Part shown: piece after piece, positions 1 to 7,424 of the stretch
Numbering within the stretch: position 1 is the stretch's first letter
Layout of the letters: every line of letters begins with the position of its first letter
Origin: Chloroflexaceae bacterium
Lineage (GTDB): Bacteria; Chloroflexota; Chloroflexia; Chloroflexales; Chloroflexaceae
Length of the DNA stretch: 11,914 bases
Reading direction: 5' to 3'
Assembly: GCA_026417815.1 (NCBI GenBank)
Contig: JAOACN010000430.1
Span: forward strand, 1 to 11,914
The notes under the pieces: model-generated
Database searches by the model: none
Seen by the model: the letters and a program-made list of their open reading frames with translations, nothing else
What the model was told of the DNA's origin: nothing
Made by a program: the position numbers and the translations under genes

Positions 1-176
1 CTTCTCAGGTGTAGGGTTTTCCGCCGCATCCTCGCGTCGCATTCGCCATCTGGGGCATTGGGACGCCCCCCTGCCCCCTCTCCCGCTCGCGGGAGAGGGG
101 GGCAGGGGGGGTGAGGATCGTAAGCTCATTGGAATGCCGAAAACCCCTTCTCGCTCGAAAAACCCTACACCTGAGA
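1..176. repeat. Nested inverted-repeat element (MITE-like or dispersed hairpin repeat), possibly cut at left edge
   Basis: The bases at 3-20 (TCTCAGGTGTAGGGTTTT) are the exact reverse complement of 159-176, an 18-bp perfect inverted repeat about 138 bases apart. Inside lies a GC-rich hairpin: 74-86 pairs with 89-101 (13 bp), and after a one-base bulge at 102 the pairing continues with 66-73 against 103-110. The hairpin is followed by GGTGAGGA (about 111-117). No open reading frame of credible composition lies inside. It is downstream of the receiver-kinase gene that ends at 255, so on the minus strand it could act as a transcription terminator, though no U-tract follows the stem. Size and layout fit a non-autonomous mobile element or a REP-type repeat. 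The left flank is only two bases, so target-site duplications cannot be judged. Confidence 0.6.
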
Positions 177-254
177 GGGGCTGCGCCCGCCGCACCTGCC
201 CATACAGGCACGTAACAGGCCCCGCCGCAGCGATAGCAACCGCCAGGAAAAGCC

Positions 255-1943
255 TCACCCTTCCAGGCGCTGGCGCGCGGCCCACTCCACCTGGGGCCAG
301 GCGGGGGGCGGCCATACCACCGCATCCCACTGATCGAGGCGCTGGCAGATAACCGCGGCGAAGAGCATGGTGCGGCGCCAGCGGGCGCTCTCCGGCTCCA
401 GCTTGCTGGAGACGAACAGGTGGTTGCAGAGCAGTCCCCACAGGTACTCGCGCCGGTCGTCGTAGGCCGCGCGCGCCGCGGCAAGCTCCTGTAGCGCCTG
501 CACCACCAGGAAGCACTTGCGGGCCTCGGGGTGGGCCAGGATGGCGCGGGTGGCCCGCATCGGCTCGTGCGGCGCCTGCGGCTCGCACAGCGCCACCGCC
601 AGTTCGTAGACCAGCGGCAGTTCCTCGGCGCGCAGCACGGCGATACGGGTGGTCACGTCCTGCACCAGTTCGACAAAATCGCGCAGCAGCGGGCCGTAGC
701 CGGTCCGCTCAAAGTCGATCGGCCAGGCGGTGTGGCGATCGGCAAACAGATTGTCGCCGTGCAAATCGCCGTGGGTGATGACCTGGCGAAGCCAGCGGAG
801 TTGCTCGCAGCGGCGCCGCTGCTCGACGAACCAGCGCTGCGGATGGGGCAGGGGTACCGCGAGCGGATCCAGGCGCCAATCCGAGGGTTGGGCGCGCCAG
901 AGCGGTTCGAGCCGCGAGAGGGCCTGATCCCAGCTCTGATCATAGGCTTCTACCAGCGTCCCCCGCAACGCCTGCACGTGCGGTCCCCGGTACCAATCGC
1001 CCCAGGCGGCGTAGGAGAAGAAATCGCGCAGCGGGGCGACGATCGTCGCCGCATCGGCGGTGCGACGATAGAAACGGGTAAAGACCTGCCCTTTCCCCTC
1101 GGCGAGGTGCTCAAAACCGACCAGACGGTAGGCGATCGCGCCCATGTCCCAGAGCAGGGCGGCGCCGGTCAACTCAGGGCGGCGCAGGGCTTCGATCCCG
1201 GCCTCAACGTAGCGCCGGTAGTTTTCCCGCTCACGTTCGATCTTCTCGGTGCGCGCGAGTTTGACCACCTGCAGCGCCCGCTCACCGGCGATTTCGGCGA
1301 CAAAGACGCGCGATTTGCGCCGCAGCGAAGCGTTGACCGACGGGCTGATCTGTTCCGCGCCGGTCTCGCCGTTGCTCTCGGTGATCATGGTCAGCCGCAC
1401 CCAGGGCTTATCCTTGAACAGGAAGCGAATGAGCGCCTCGGGTTCATCGGCGGGGATGCCCGGCTGATCGGGAAACATCTCACCGCGCCCCGCCATCGAG
1501 GATAGTCCCCCCTGCCACTGCACTTCCGGGCCGTTCCCGCGCAGGCACAGGCGGTCGGCCACACGGTTGAGTTCCCTGCGCAGCACCTCCGGCGCTTCGC
1601 CCTTCCCCACGAACGAGGCTGCGCCATACTCCTGGATCGCCAGACGCACCATGGGGGTGTTGTCGTAGCCAGTGATCACAATCGCCGCCGTGTACGGCAA
1701 CCGGCGCACCAGCTCCAATCCGCTGATGTCACCCTGGTCCTGGTCCTCAACCAGACGCAGATCAACCAGGGCGATCGGGCACCGCTGCTCGGCGGCCAGG
1801 CGCAGCGCCAGATCCGGCAATTCCGCGCCATCTGTCTCTGCCACCACCGGCTCGTAGCCCCAGTCGCGCACCAGGGCGGCGTACTGCGCGCGGAACTCGG
1901 GGAGGTTGTCAACGATCAGCACCCGTATCGGCGCACTGGTCAT
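255..1943 (-). CDS. Response-regulator receiver fused to an APH-like kinase/phosphotransferase domain
   Basis: This 562-residue soluble protein is probably the partner of the sensor kinase encoded upstream. Residues 6-125 form a receiver: D61 in VDLRL is the likely phospho-acceptor, T91 in VITGY and K114 in FVGKG are the switch residues, and D12 is in the acidic pocket, but the usual second acidic residue is N13. Residues about 200-560 resemble the aminoglycoside phosphotransferase/choline kinase fold. K228 in VVKLA is a candidate ATP lysine, HGDLHGDN at 391-398 supplies the catalytic D393 and N398, and IDFE at 409-412 supplies the metal-binding D410. There are no membrane segments and no DNA-binding domain. 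A strong AGGAGGAG ribosome site (1950-1957) six bases before the ATG fixes the start. The kinase half may belong to the 'ternary complex associated' kinase-like families described from conflict and signalling systems; I cannot verify this. The substrate is unknown. Receiver call firm, kinase-fold call good, activity uncertain. Confidence 0.88.
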   Translation of the reverse strand: MTSAPIRVLIVDNLPEFRAQYAALVRDWGYEPVVAETDGAELPDLALRLAAEQRCPIALVDLRLVEDQDQGDISGLELVRRLPYTAAIVITGYDNTPMVRLAIQEYGAASFVGKGEAPEVLRRELNRVADRLCLRGNGPEVQWQGGLSSMAGRGEMFPDQPGIPADEPEALIRFLFKDKPWVRLTMITESNGETGAEQISPSVNASLRRKSRVFVAEIAGERALQVVKLARTEKIERERENYRRYVEAGIEALRRPELTGAALLWDMGAIAYRLVGFEHLAEGKGQVFTRFYRRTADAATIVAPLRDFFSYAAWGDWYRGPHVQALRGTLVEAYDQSWDQALSRLEPLWRAQPSDWRLDPLAVPLPHPQRWFVEQRRRCEQLRWLRQVITHGDLHGDNLFADRHTAWPIDFERTGYGPLLRDFVELVQDVTTRIAVLRAEELPLVYELAVALCEPQAPHEPMRATRAILAHPEARKCFLVVQALQELAAARAAYDDRREYLWGLLCNHLFVSSKLEPESARWRRTMLFAAVICQRLDQWDAVVWPPPAWPQVEWAARQRLEG

Positions 1944-1949
1944 GGGTTG

Positions 1950-1957
1950 CTCCTCCT
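1950..1957 (-). promoter_or_regulatory. Strong Shine-Dalgarno of the receiver-kinase gene
   Basis: On the minus strand this reads AGGAGGAG, six bases before the ATG at 1943. It sits only four bases after the perfect hairpin at 1962-1994, so a folded leader would lie directly against the ribosome-binding site. Confidence 0.75.
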
Positions 1958-1961
1958 GTTG

Positions 1962-1994
1962 GGCCGAAGCATTGGCACAGCCAATGCTTCGGCC
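1962..1994 (-). promoter_or_regulatory. Perfect 15-bp hairpin between sensor-kinase and receiver-kinase genes
   Basis: The bases GGCCGAAGCATTGGC (1962-1976) are exactly reverse-complementary to 1980-1994, with a three-base loop. On the minus strand the hairpin follows the sensor-kinase stop by about 100 bases and ends four bases before the ribosome site of the next gene. No T-run follows it, so it is not a classic intrinsic terminator of the upstream gene. An RNA-stability element, partial terminator or translational control hairpin is possible. It could instead be an insertion-derived palindrome. Confidence 0.6.
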
Positions 1995-2045
1995 TCACCG
2001 GGCGCGGGCTCAGACGGCGTCGTGGCTGCTGCGGCCCTACCCGCG

Positions 2046-2084
2046 GCTCGGACGGAGCAGGAGCCCTCCCAGACCCTCCTGTGG
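2046..2084 (-). repeat. Diverged copy of an intergenic GC-rich palindromic repeat
   Basis: On the minus strand this stretch contains GGAGGGTCTGGGAGGGCTCC followed by TGCTCC. Its order and spacing resemble the repeat pair at 7073-7105 and 7150-7185 (GGAGG, TCGG, GAGGG, TTGC, ACCCTCC). The match is imperfect and was judged by eye. It fills much of the 153-base gap between the two signalling genes, together with the hairpin at 1962-1994. Confidence 0.3.
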
Positions 2085-2096
2085 GGCGGCCCATGC

Positions 2097-5000
2097 TCAC
2101 CAATGATCATCCGGCAGCGCCAGAGGGAGCCAGAGCGCAAACGTCACTGGCGAGATTGGACTGACCAGTTCAATCTCGCCACCCAGGGTCCTCATCATCG
2201 AACGGGCCAGGAGCAGGCCGCGCCCGCCCTCGGTGACACGCTGCTCATGCCGGATTGGCTCCACAAAGAGGCGCTGTTGCACGTCAGGAGGGATCGACGG
2301 GCCATCGTTGGCAACGGTGATCCGGGCAAAGGCCCCTTCCCGCTCCATGGTAAAAACAATGGCGCAATCGCGCGGGCTGGCCTGGCGCGCATTGCGAATG
2401 AGATGTTCCAACACCCGTTCCAGCAGGATTTCATTCGCCCGCACCTCCAGAACTTCGGCTGACAGCAGGTACGTTACCATCACCGGCGGCCCGGCGCGGC
2501 GCTTGATGATCTGCGGCACATGCTCCCGCAGCCAGACGCTGAGATCGTAGGGCGGCTCGCACGAAGGTTGATCGGAGGCCCGCGCCAGGCGCCTGATTTC
2601 GCCGAGGCTCTGGCTGATGCGGCTGATATGCATCATCTGCTCGGGTTCAGCCGTCTTGGTCAGCCAGTAGATCGCGTTGTTGGCCGCGCTGATGGCATGG
2701 TCTATGTCGTGGGCAATCTGACTGGCCCAGGCGGTCATCGCCGCCACGGACTCATTGAAACGGCGCTCCCGGTTCTCGCGGGCCCTGGCAATCGCCAGAC
2801 TGATCGTTGGCGCCAGCCGCTCGATTAACTGCTCATCGGCGTATGAGAAGGCATCGGTACGGTTCGCTTCGATCACCAGCACGCCCAGTAAGCGAGGTTT
2901 GGAACTATCGCGTTCGGGGTTGAGCAATGCGAGGGTCAACTGGGCCAGCGTGCGCGGATTGGCCTGCACGTAGTCCGGGTCGGTCCGCACATCGTTGACC
3001 GTCTCCAGAACGGCCTGGCGCAGCTCCCTGGCCTTGCGGGCCACCCGCGCGGCAATCGTGCCCGGCTGCGGATCGTCGCCATTGCGCAGCGGGTGGATGG
3101 GAAAGATCTGCCGTTCGACCACGAACTCCCAGTGGTAGAACTCGCGCGAGGCGGGGGTAAAACTGAGGTGCCGCTCGGCTTCGTCGGCCAACAACACGCT
3201 CAGGCCGAGTTGACGATGGGGGTTCTGAAGCAGGTCGCGCAAAATGGCGAGCATGCGCCGCAGGGTTTCGTCGAGGTCAAGGGTGGCTTCGAGCACGGCC
3301 CTGGCCAGATCGGTGGCGGCCTGTAACTGCCGCTGGCGCGCAGCGAGTCGCTCTACGTGGAAGGTATCGCGAATGCACGCTGCGACGACACTGGCCACGA
3401 TCGGCAAAATGACCTGCTCGCGGCGAGTAAAGCGATGGGGTTGCCGATAGACCAGAAAGAGCACGCCGATCACCCGGCGTTGCCGGCCATCGGGGAAGGG
3501 CGGCAGCCAGATCGGCACGCCCACCGGCTCATCATCGCCAGGGGTTTCGCCAATTTGCAAAGGAAAGGCGACGCAGGAAGCCACGTCCTCTTCGTGCACG
3601 AACCGGCCCTCGAGCACCGGCTCGGCGCGGGCGTCTTCGGCCCACACCGGGTCGAGCCGCCGCACGACCCGGCCCAGCACCGTCTCCTCGGAGAAGTGGG
3701 GGTCAGCCACCAGGTGCGCCTCGTGACGCACGCCGTGGGTCACGCCGGGCGCCAGCGCCCGCCGCTGCTCGTCCCAGTACCAGATGGTCACGGCCGACAG
3801 GTTAGGCGCCAGGATCAGGATCTGCTCCAGCACCGCCTGGAGGGTGGTACGCAGCGTGCCGGCGACGATCATTGGCTCCACGGCCTTGTACAGCTCGCGG
3901 AGTTGCCGCTGGGTCTGGCTGACGTCAATCGCCAGGGCCACGACATTGGCAAGGCGCTTGAGCGCTTCGCAGTGGGCCATTGTGAACGCGCCAACCCGGG
4001 GCGACTCGACGTTGATCAGCCCGAGCACCTGGTCCTCCAGGCGAATGAGCACATCAAGCTCGGACCGCGTCCCGCGCGAGAAGCGATCGAAGAAGAGCGC
4101 CTTCCATGGCGGCTCGTTGACATCGTGCACCAGTTGCGCTTCCCCCGTCTCAAAGGCCAGCCCAGTGATCCCACGGTAGAGGTCAGGATCCTGAACGTAT
4201 TTCAACTCATCATCAAGCAAAAAGTACTCCTGGCGAATGACACGGGCCTGACCGGGCCGTTCGGGGCGTTGCCAGCCCCGCAGGATCAGGCCGAGTCGCG
4301 CATCGGGCCGGTTGAGCAGCCTGGTGGCCGCCTGGAGGATGCGGGTGAAGAGGATGCGCTCGGCATCGGGGGCGTCGAGCTTAAGGCGGAGCGTTTCCTG
4401 AAGCAGGGTCGCGAAGACCTCCTGCTCGCGCTCCAACGAGGCGCGCTCATCGTAGTTCCGCATGGCCTGACCTGCCAGTTCGGCAAACGAGCCAGGCAGC
4501 GCGCGCTCACGCTCGTCGAAGCTCCGCTGGCTGCGATACCCGATGACCAGCGCGCCCCGGGGATCGCCACTCACGTGATCGACGATCGGCGCAGCAATGA
4601 ACGAGCGGAGCCGTTCACGCGACACAAAACCCGGTTCGGGATCATCAGGGATGCTCCAGGGTGGCTCGTGGGCGTTTTCGACGGCAAGCGGGCCGGGCGC
4701 CTGGAGGATCCGGGCGATGAATGGCTCCGGACCGGGGGACCAGGCGGTTTGCAGCAAGGACGGATCGCGAAGACCATCGCCAGCGGCATGCGAGGCGGCG
4801 AAGCGTGGCTGGCGCAAGGACGATCCGGGTGCCAGGGGCAGGATCGCCGCGCAACTGGCGCTCATCAACACCCGCGCCGAACGGCTCAGTTCCTCCAGTG
4901 TCTCGGGCAGGGGACGATCGGCTGCCCGCGCCAGGACGGCGCGGCTGATCTCGGCCAGTTGCTCGCCGGCGCGACGCTGGCGCCGCGTCTCGACGATCAG

Positions 5001-7058
5001 CGCCACCTGGGCCAGCCAGGTGGTCAGCAGATCGCGAGGCATTTCGTCGAGGGGGCGGCGCAAATGGGGATTGGCAACGATCACGACGCCAAAGCGCCGG
5101 CGCGCAACCGCGACCGGAATCACCTCGTAGTCAGCCGGGGGCAGGCAGGCAGCCAGGTTGGGGGGAAGGCGCCGCGTCAGTTCGTCCTGGGGCACCCGCA
5201 CGCAGGCCAGGTTGAGCACCGCCTCGCCGAGGGCGCCCGTCGCGTCATTGATGGGGATCTCCAGGCCCCGCAGCAAGCCGTCGAGCACCGTGGGCTGGAT
5301 GGCGCCCTGGCGCAACTGCTCCAGGTAACGCTCAAAGGTCTGGCCGCGCTCCTCGTCGGCGGCCCAGGCGCGCCGGGCCTGGGTGAGGGTCACCTGTCCG
5401 ATGGCAAGGCGCCCGCGCAGGAGGGTGCGCCCCCGGTGGAGCGAGAAGTACGCTGCCAGGTTGTAGCACAGGCCATAGCCGGCGTTGATCACCGTAAGCG
5501 CGGCGTGCCAGAGACGGTCATCTTCCTGAGGGTCGTCGCCCATGGCGATCAGCGCCGCGGCGGCCTCTTGCATCAAGGTCAGACGGCGATTGGTCAACTC
5601 GGCGGCTTCGCGCAGGCGCCGGTTGTGCAACGGCCCGGCGATCTGCGCTGCCACCGCCTCCAGAAAACGCTGGTCGCCCTCACTGAACCATTCGGCATGC
5701 CGGGTGCTGAAGACCACCAGCGCCCCGACCGCGCGCCCGGCGACGAGGAGGGGCACGCCCAGCCAGCTCCGCGCGGCCATGCGACGCTGCAGGCGCACCA
5801 CCCCGTGCCGTCGCCGGAAGGCGCGGATCTCCTGCGGCGTTCGCAGCAGCACCGGTCGGCCCTGCACCAGATGTTGATGGATCATCCCCCGCGCTGGCGG
5901 CAGCGAGCGGCGCTCGCCATGCACGCCCTCGCTCACGTCAAGCAGCAACTCGATCCAGCCAGAGGTTTCGCTGCGCATGGCCACGATGAAGTTCTCGACG
6001 TCGAGCCGGGCGCCGAGGGCCTGCCGCATCTCTTCGAGCAAGGCCGCGTCGCTGCGTTCGGCCGGATCGGCCCCCGCCAGGCGCCCGATCCGGCTGAGGA
6101 TCTCGGTTTCGGTCTGCAGGGCGGTGCGCTCCAGCGCGGCGCCAACCTGTCGCGCGAAGAGGATCAGCGCCTGTTGCAGCAGGGCATCCTGCCGTAGGCG
6201 TGGCGCGCGCCGCCGATCGAGCATCAAGGCGCCCCGAAACACTTCGCCGCACCAGAGCGGCAATCCGACCCACTCGCCTGCTGGCGGTGAGTATCCCTGA
6301 CACGCGCGCTGCTGCATCAGCCAGGTCCTGCCGTGCTCCAGCCCGCGGAAGATCACCGGCGCGCGGCTCGCTACGACGCGCATCAGGTAGGGCGACTCAC
6401 ACGCGCGCAGGCGCAGACCGCGAAACCGCTCCAGCGGTTCGCGCCCGGCGCAGGCGGCGGCGACGAGCGTCTGCCCCCCATCGGCGCTGACCCACAGCCG
6501 CGCCCGGTCAAAGCCCAGTTCCAGCCCACGTTGCACGATTACGCCCTCGAGGGCCTCGACGGCGTACAGGTGCTGCGCGTCCTCGGCGAAGCGGTTAATC
6601 ACCTCGAACCAGGTCAACTGATCGCGCGTCTGGCGCCAGGCGCTCAGATTGATCAGCAGGTGCAGCAGCGCCTCGGTGCTGAAGGGCCTGGGAAGGTAAC
6701 TGTAGGCCCCGGCTGCCCGCGCGCGGCGCCCGGCCTCGTCATCGCCCGCCTCGGTAAAGACCACCGCGCTGCTCTCGGGACTGCGGTGCAGTAACTGTGG
6801 CAGCAGGGCGATGCCATCGGTGTCGGGGGGCAGGCGCTGATCGAGCAGCAGCACATCAACCGGCGTCTCCGCCCGCTCCAGCACGGCCAGGGCCTCATCC
6901 GCAGCGGCGCATAACGTCCACTGGAAGACCTGCCCCTCGCAGCGCCCCAGGCTCGCCGCCAGATGCACCCGTCGCTCGGGATCGGCATCGAGGATCAGCA
7001 CATGCAGAGGACGCCGAAAGACCGGCGACCCTGGCTGCCCAATCGCGGTATCGGTCAT
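2097..7058 (-). CDS. Giant soluble hybrid sensor histidine kinase: receiver, about seven GAF modules, HATPase
   Basis: This 1653-residue protein is a cytoplasmic sensor with no membrane segment. Residues 18-140 are receiver-like: D73 in LLLDQRL is the candidate phospho-acceptor and T102 the switch residue, but the acidic pocket reads D24-A25 and the conserved lysine is R124 (LPRPF), so phosphorylation may be weak or lost. GAF-type modules lie near 155-312, 320-480, 500-690 (divergent, with GYGLCYN and LRGRLAIG), 700-872, 885-1048, 1055-1232 and 1245-1427. The dimerisation helix carries H1450 in QIAHDID, an HD rather than HE box without the usual NP. The HATPase domain has an N-box at N1556 (HLIRNARQA), a G1 box NDGPSI (1584-1589) and a G2 box GGRGLLLA (1611-1618). 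The start at 7058 is preferred: it has an AAGGT site six bases upstream, whereas an in-frame ATG at 7202 would make 48 residues from repeat DNA. It probably signals to the receiver-kinase protein encoded downstream. Ligands are unknown. Confidence 0.92.
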   Translation of the reverse strand: MTDTAIGQPGSPVFRRPLHVLILDADPERRVHLAASLGRCEGQVFQWTLCAAADEALAVLERAETPVDVLLLDQRLPPDTDGIALLPQLLHRSPESSAVVFTEAGDDEAGRRARAAGAYSYLPRPFSTEALLHLLINLSAWRQTRDQLTWFEVINRFAEDAQHLYAVEALEGVIVQRGLELGFDRARLWVSADGGQTLVAAACAGREPLERFRGLRLRACESPYLMRVVASRAPVIFRGLEHGRTWLMQQRACQGYSPPAGEWVGLPLWCGEVFRGALMLDRRRAPRLRQDALLQQALILFARQVGAALERTALQTETEILSRIGRLAGADPAERSDAALLEEMRQALGARLDVENFIVAMRSETSGWIELLLDVSEGVHGERRSLPPARGMIHQHLVQGRPVLLRTPQEIRAFRRRHGVVRLQRRMAARSWLGVPLLVAGRAVGALVVFSTRHAEWFSEGDQRFLEAVAAQIAGPLHNRRLREAAELTNRRLTLMQEAAAALIAMGDDPQEDDRLWHAALTVINAGYGLCYNLAAYFSLHRGRTLLRGRLAIGQVTLTQARRAWAADEERGQTFERYLEQLRQGAIQPTVLDGLLRGLEIPINDATGALGEAVLNLACVRVPQDELTRRLPPNLAACLPPADYEVIPVAVARRRFGVVIVANPHLRRPLDEMPRDLLTTWLAQVALIVETRRQRRAGEQLAEISRAVLARAADRPLPETLEELSRSARVLMSASCAAILPLAPGSSLRQPRFAASHAAGDGLRDPSLLQTAWSPGPEPFIARILQAPGPLAVENAHEPPWSIPDDPEPGFVSRERLRSFIAAPIVDHVSGDPRGALVIGYRSQRSFDERERALPGSFAELAGQAMRNYDERASLEREQEVFATLLQETLRLKLDAPDAERILFTRILQAATRLLNRPDARLGLILRGWQRPERPGQARVIRQEYFLLDDELKYVQDPDLYRGITGLAFETGEAQLVHDVNEPPWKALFFDRFSRGTRSELDVLIRLEDQVLGLINVESPRVGAFTMAHCEALKRLANVVALAIDVSQTQRQLRELYKAVEPMIVAGTLRTTLQAVLEQILILAPNLSAVTIWYWDEQRRALAPGVTHGVRHEAHLVADPHFSEETVLGRVVRRLDPVWAEDARAEPVLEGRFVHEEDVASCVAFPLQIGETPGDDEPVGVPIWLPPFPDGRQRRVIGVLFLVYRQPHRFTRREQVILPIVASVVAACIRDTFHVERLAARQRQLQAATDLARAVLEATLDLDETLRRMLAILRDLLQNPHRQLGLSVLLADEAERHLSFTPASREFYHWEFVVERQIFPIHPLRNGDDPQPGTIAARVARKARELRQAVLETVNDVRTDPDYVQANPRTLAQLTLALLNPERDSSKPRLLGVLVIEANRTDAFSYADEQLIERLAPTISLAIARARENRERRFNESVAAMTAWASQIAHDIDHAISAANNAIYWLTKTAEPEQMMHISRISQSLGEIRRLARASDQPSCEPPYDLSVWLREHVPQIIKRRAGPPVMVTYLLSAEVLEVRANEILLERVLEHLIRNARQASPRDCAIVFTMEREGAFARITVANDGPSIPPDVQQRLFVEPIRHEQRVTEGGRGLLLARSMMRTLGGEIELVSPISPVTFALWLPLALPDDHW

Positions 7059-7072
7059 AGGACGACCTTGTA

Positions 7073-7105
7073 GGGGAGGCTCGGGAGGGTTGCACCCTCC
7101 GAAGG
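7073..7105 (+). repeat. Intergenic palindromic repeat, copy 1
   Basis: The core is a small hairpin: GGAGGGT (7084-7090), TGC, ACCCTCC (7094-7100). The whole unit, starting GGGGAGGCTCGG and ending TCCGAAGG, aligns with the reverse complement of 7150-7185, so the two copies face each other about 45 bases apart. It lies in the 5' leader side of the sensor-kinase gene. Confidence 0.5.
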
Positions 7106-7149
7106 CCCCGTTCGGGTGGGCTTCGCCGCGCCGCACCAAGGAAGGGGAA

Positions 7150-7185
7150 CGTTCGGAGGGGAGCAACCCCTCCGAACCTCCTCCC
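7150..7185 (-). repeat. Intergenic palindromic repeat, copy 2 (inverted)
   Basis: A perfect 11-bp stem is formed by GTTCGGAGGGG (7151-7161) and CCCCTCCGAAC (7167-7177), with a five-base AGCAA loop. Read on the minus strand it has the same order of blocks as 7073-7105. The two copies could themselves pair and form a larger cruciform. The pair is 15-110 bases upstream of the sensor-kinase start and may affect its leader RNA, or may be a mobile repeat that landed between divergent genes. Confidence 0.5.
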
Positions 7186-7322
7186 AGCGGAAGCCACGGC
7201 AAGTGACAGAGTTTACGCCCCTGCGGGATATTGTACGCTATGGCCGGCCCGCCAGACGGGCGCCTGAATGGCGAGAGGCAGGCAACAGCCCGGCAAGAAC
7301 CTGGCGTTTCTGCTGTGTATGC

Positions 7323-7337
7323 GGAAACCGGGTTTCC
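7323..7337. promoter_or_regulatory. Operator-like palindrome upstream of the cation exporter
   Basis: GGAAACC (7323-7329) and GGTTTCC (7331-7337) form a perfect 7-bp dyad around a single central base, about 87 bases before the exporter ATG and just upstream of the AT-rich promoter-like patch. A dimeric regulator, for instance a metal sensor, could bind here. The sequence does not match a metal-sensor operator that I recognise, so this rests on symmetry and position alone. Confidence 0.3.
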
Positions 7338-7424
7338 CCGCGCCCCTGCCCGGGAGGGCTATGTTTATTTCTAGATTTCATGGTAGGATCAACGCCAATC
7401 ACGAGCCTTATCAGGAGCGCCTGC

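Larger units (their letters stand above)
7059..7424. other. Divergent intergenic region between sensor kinase and cation exporter
   Basis: These 366 bases hold no credible gene. The left third consists of the two facing palindromic repeats. The right part should contain both promoters. For the sensor kinase a TACAAT sits on the minus strand at 7230-7235, about 170 bases before the ATG, but without a recognisable -35 box. For the exporter, an AT-rich patch (about 7361-7387, with TATGTTTATTTCTAGATTT) lies 40-65 bases before its ATG and is the likeliest promoter zone in otherwise GC-rich DNA. Neither call is strong. Confidence 0.5.

Noticed and set aside
60..120. CRISPR array or tandem repeat at the left edge
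   Set aside because: There is one hairpin and one pair of inverted arms, with no regularly spaced direct repeats or spacers.
3357..6197. A 946-codon open frame on the plus strand, opposite the sensor kinase
   Set aside because: It is antisense to a gene with clear receiver, GAF and HATPase motifs. Its product is rich in Arg, Gly, Gln and His without any domain, as expected from the shadow of a GC-rich gene.
7059..7202. A 48-residue N-terminal extension of the sensor kinase from an ATG at 7202
   Set aside because: The extension would translate the intergenic palindromic repeats. The ATG at 7058 has a ribosome site and begins just before the receiver domain.
7116..7424. A 103-residue N-terminal extension of the cation exporter
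   Set aside because: It would cover repeat DNA and the promoter-like AT-rich patch. The ATG at 7425 has AGGAG at good spacing and starts at the histidine-rich arm.
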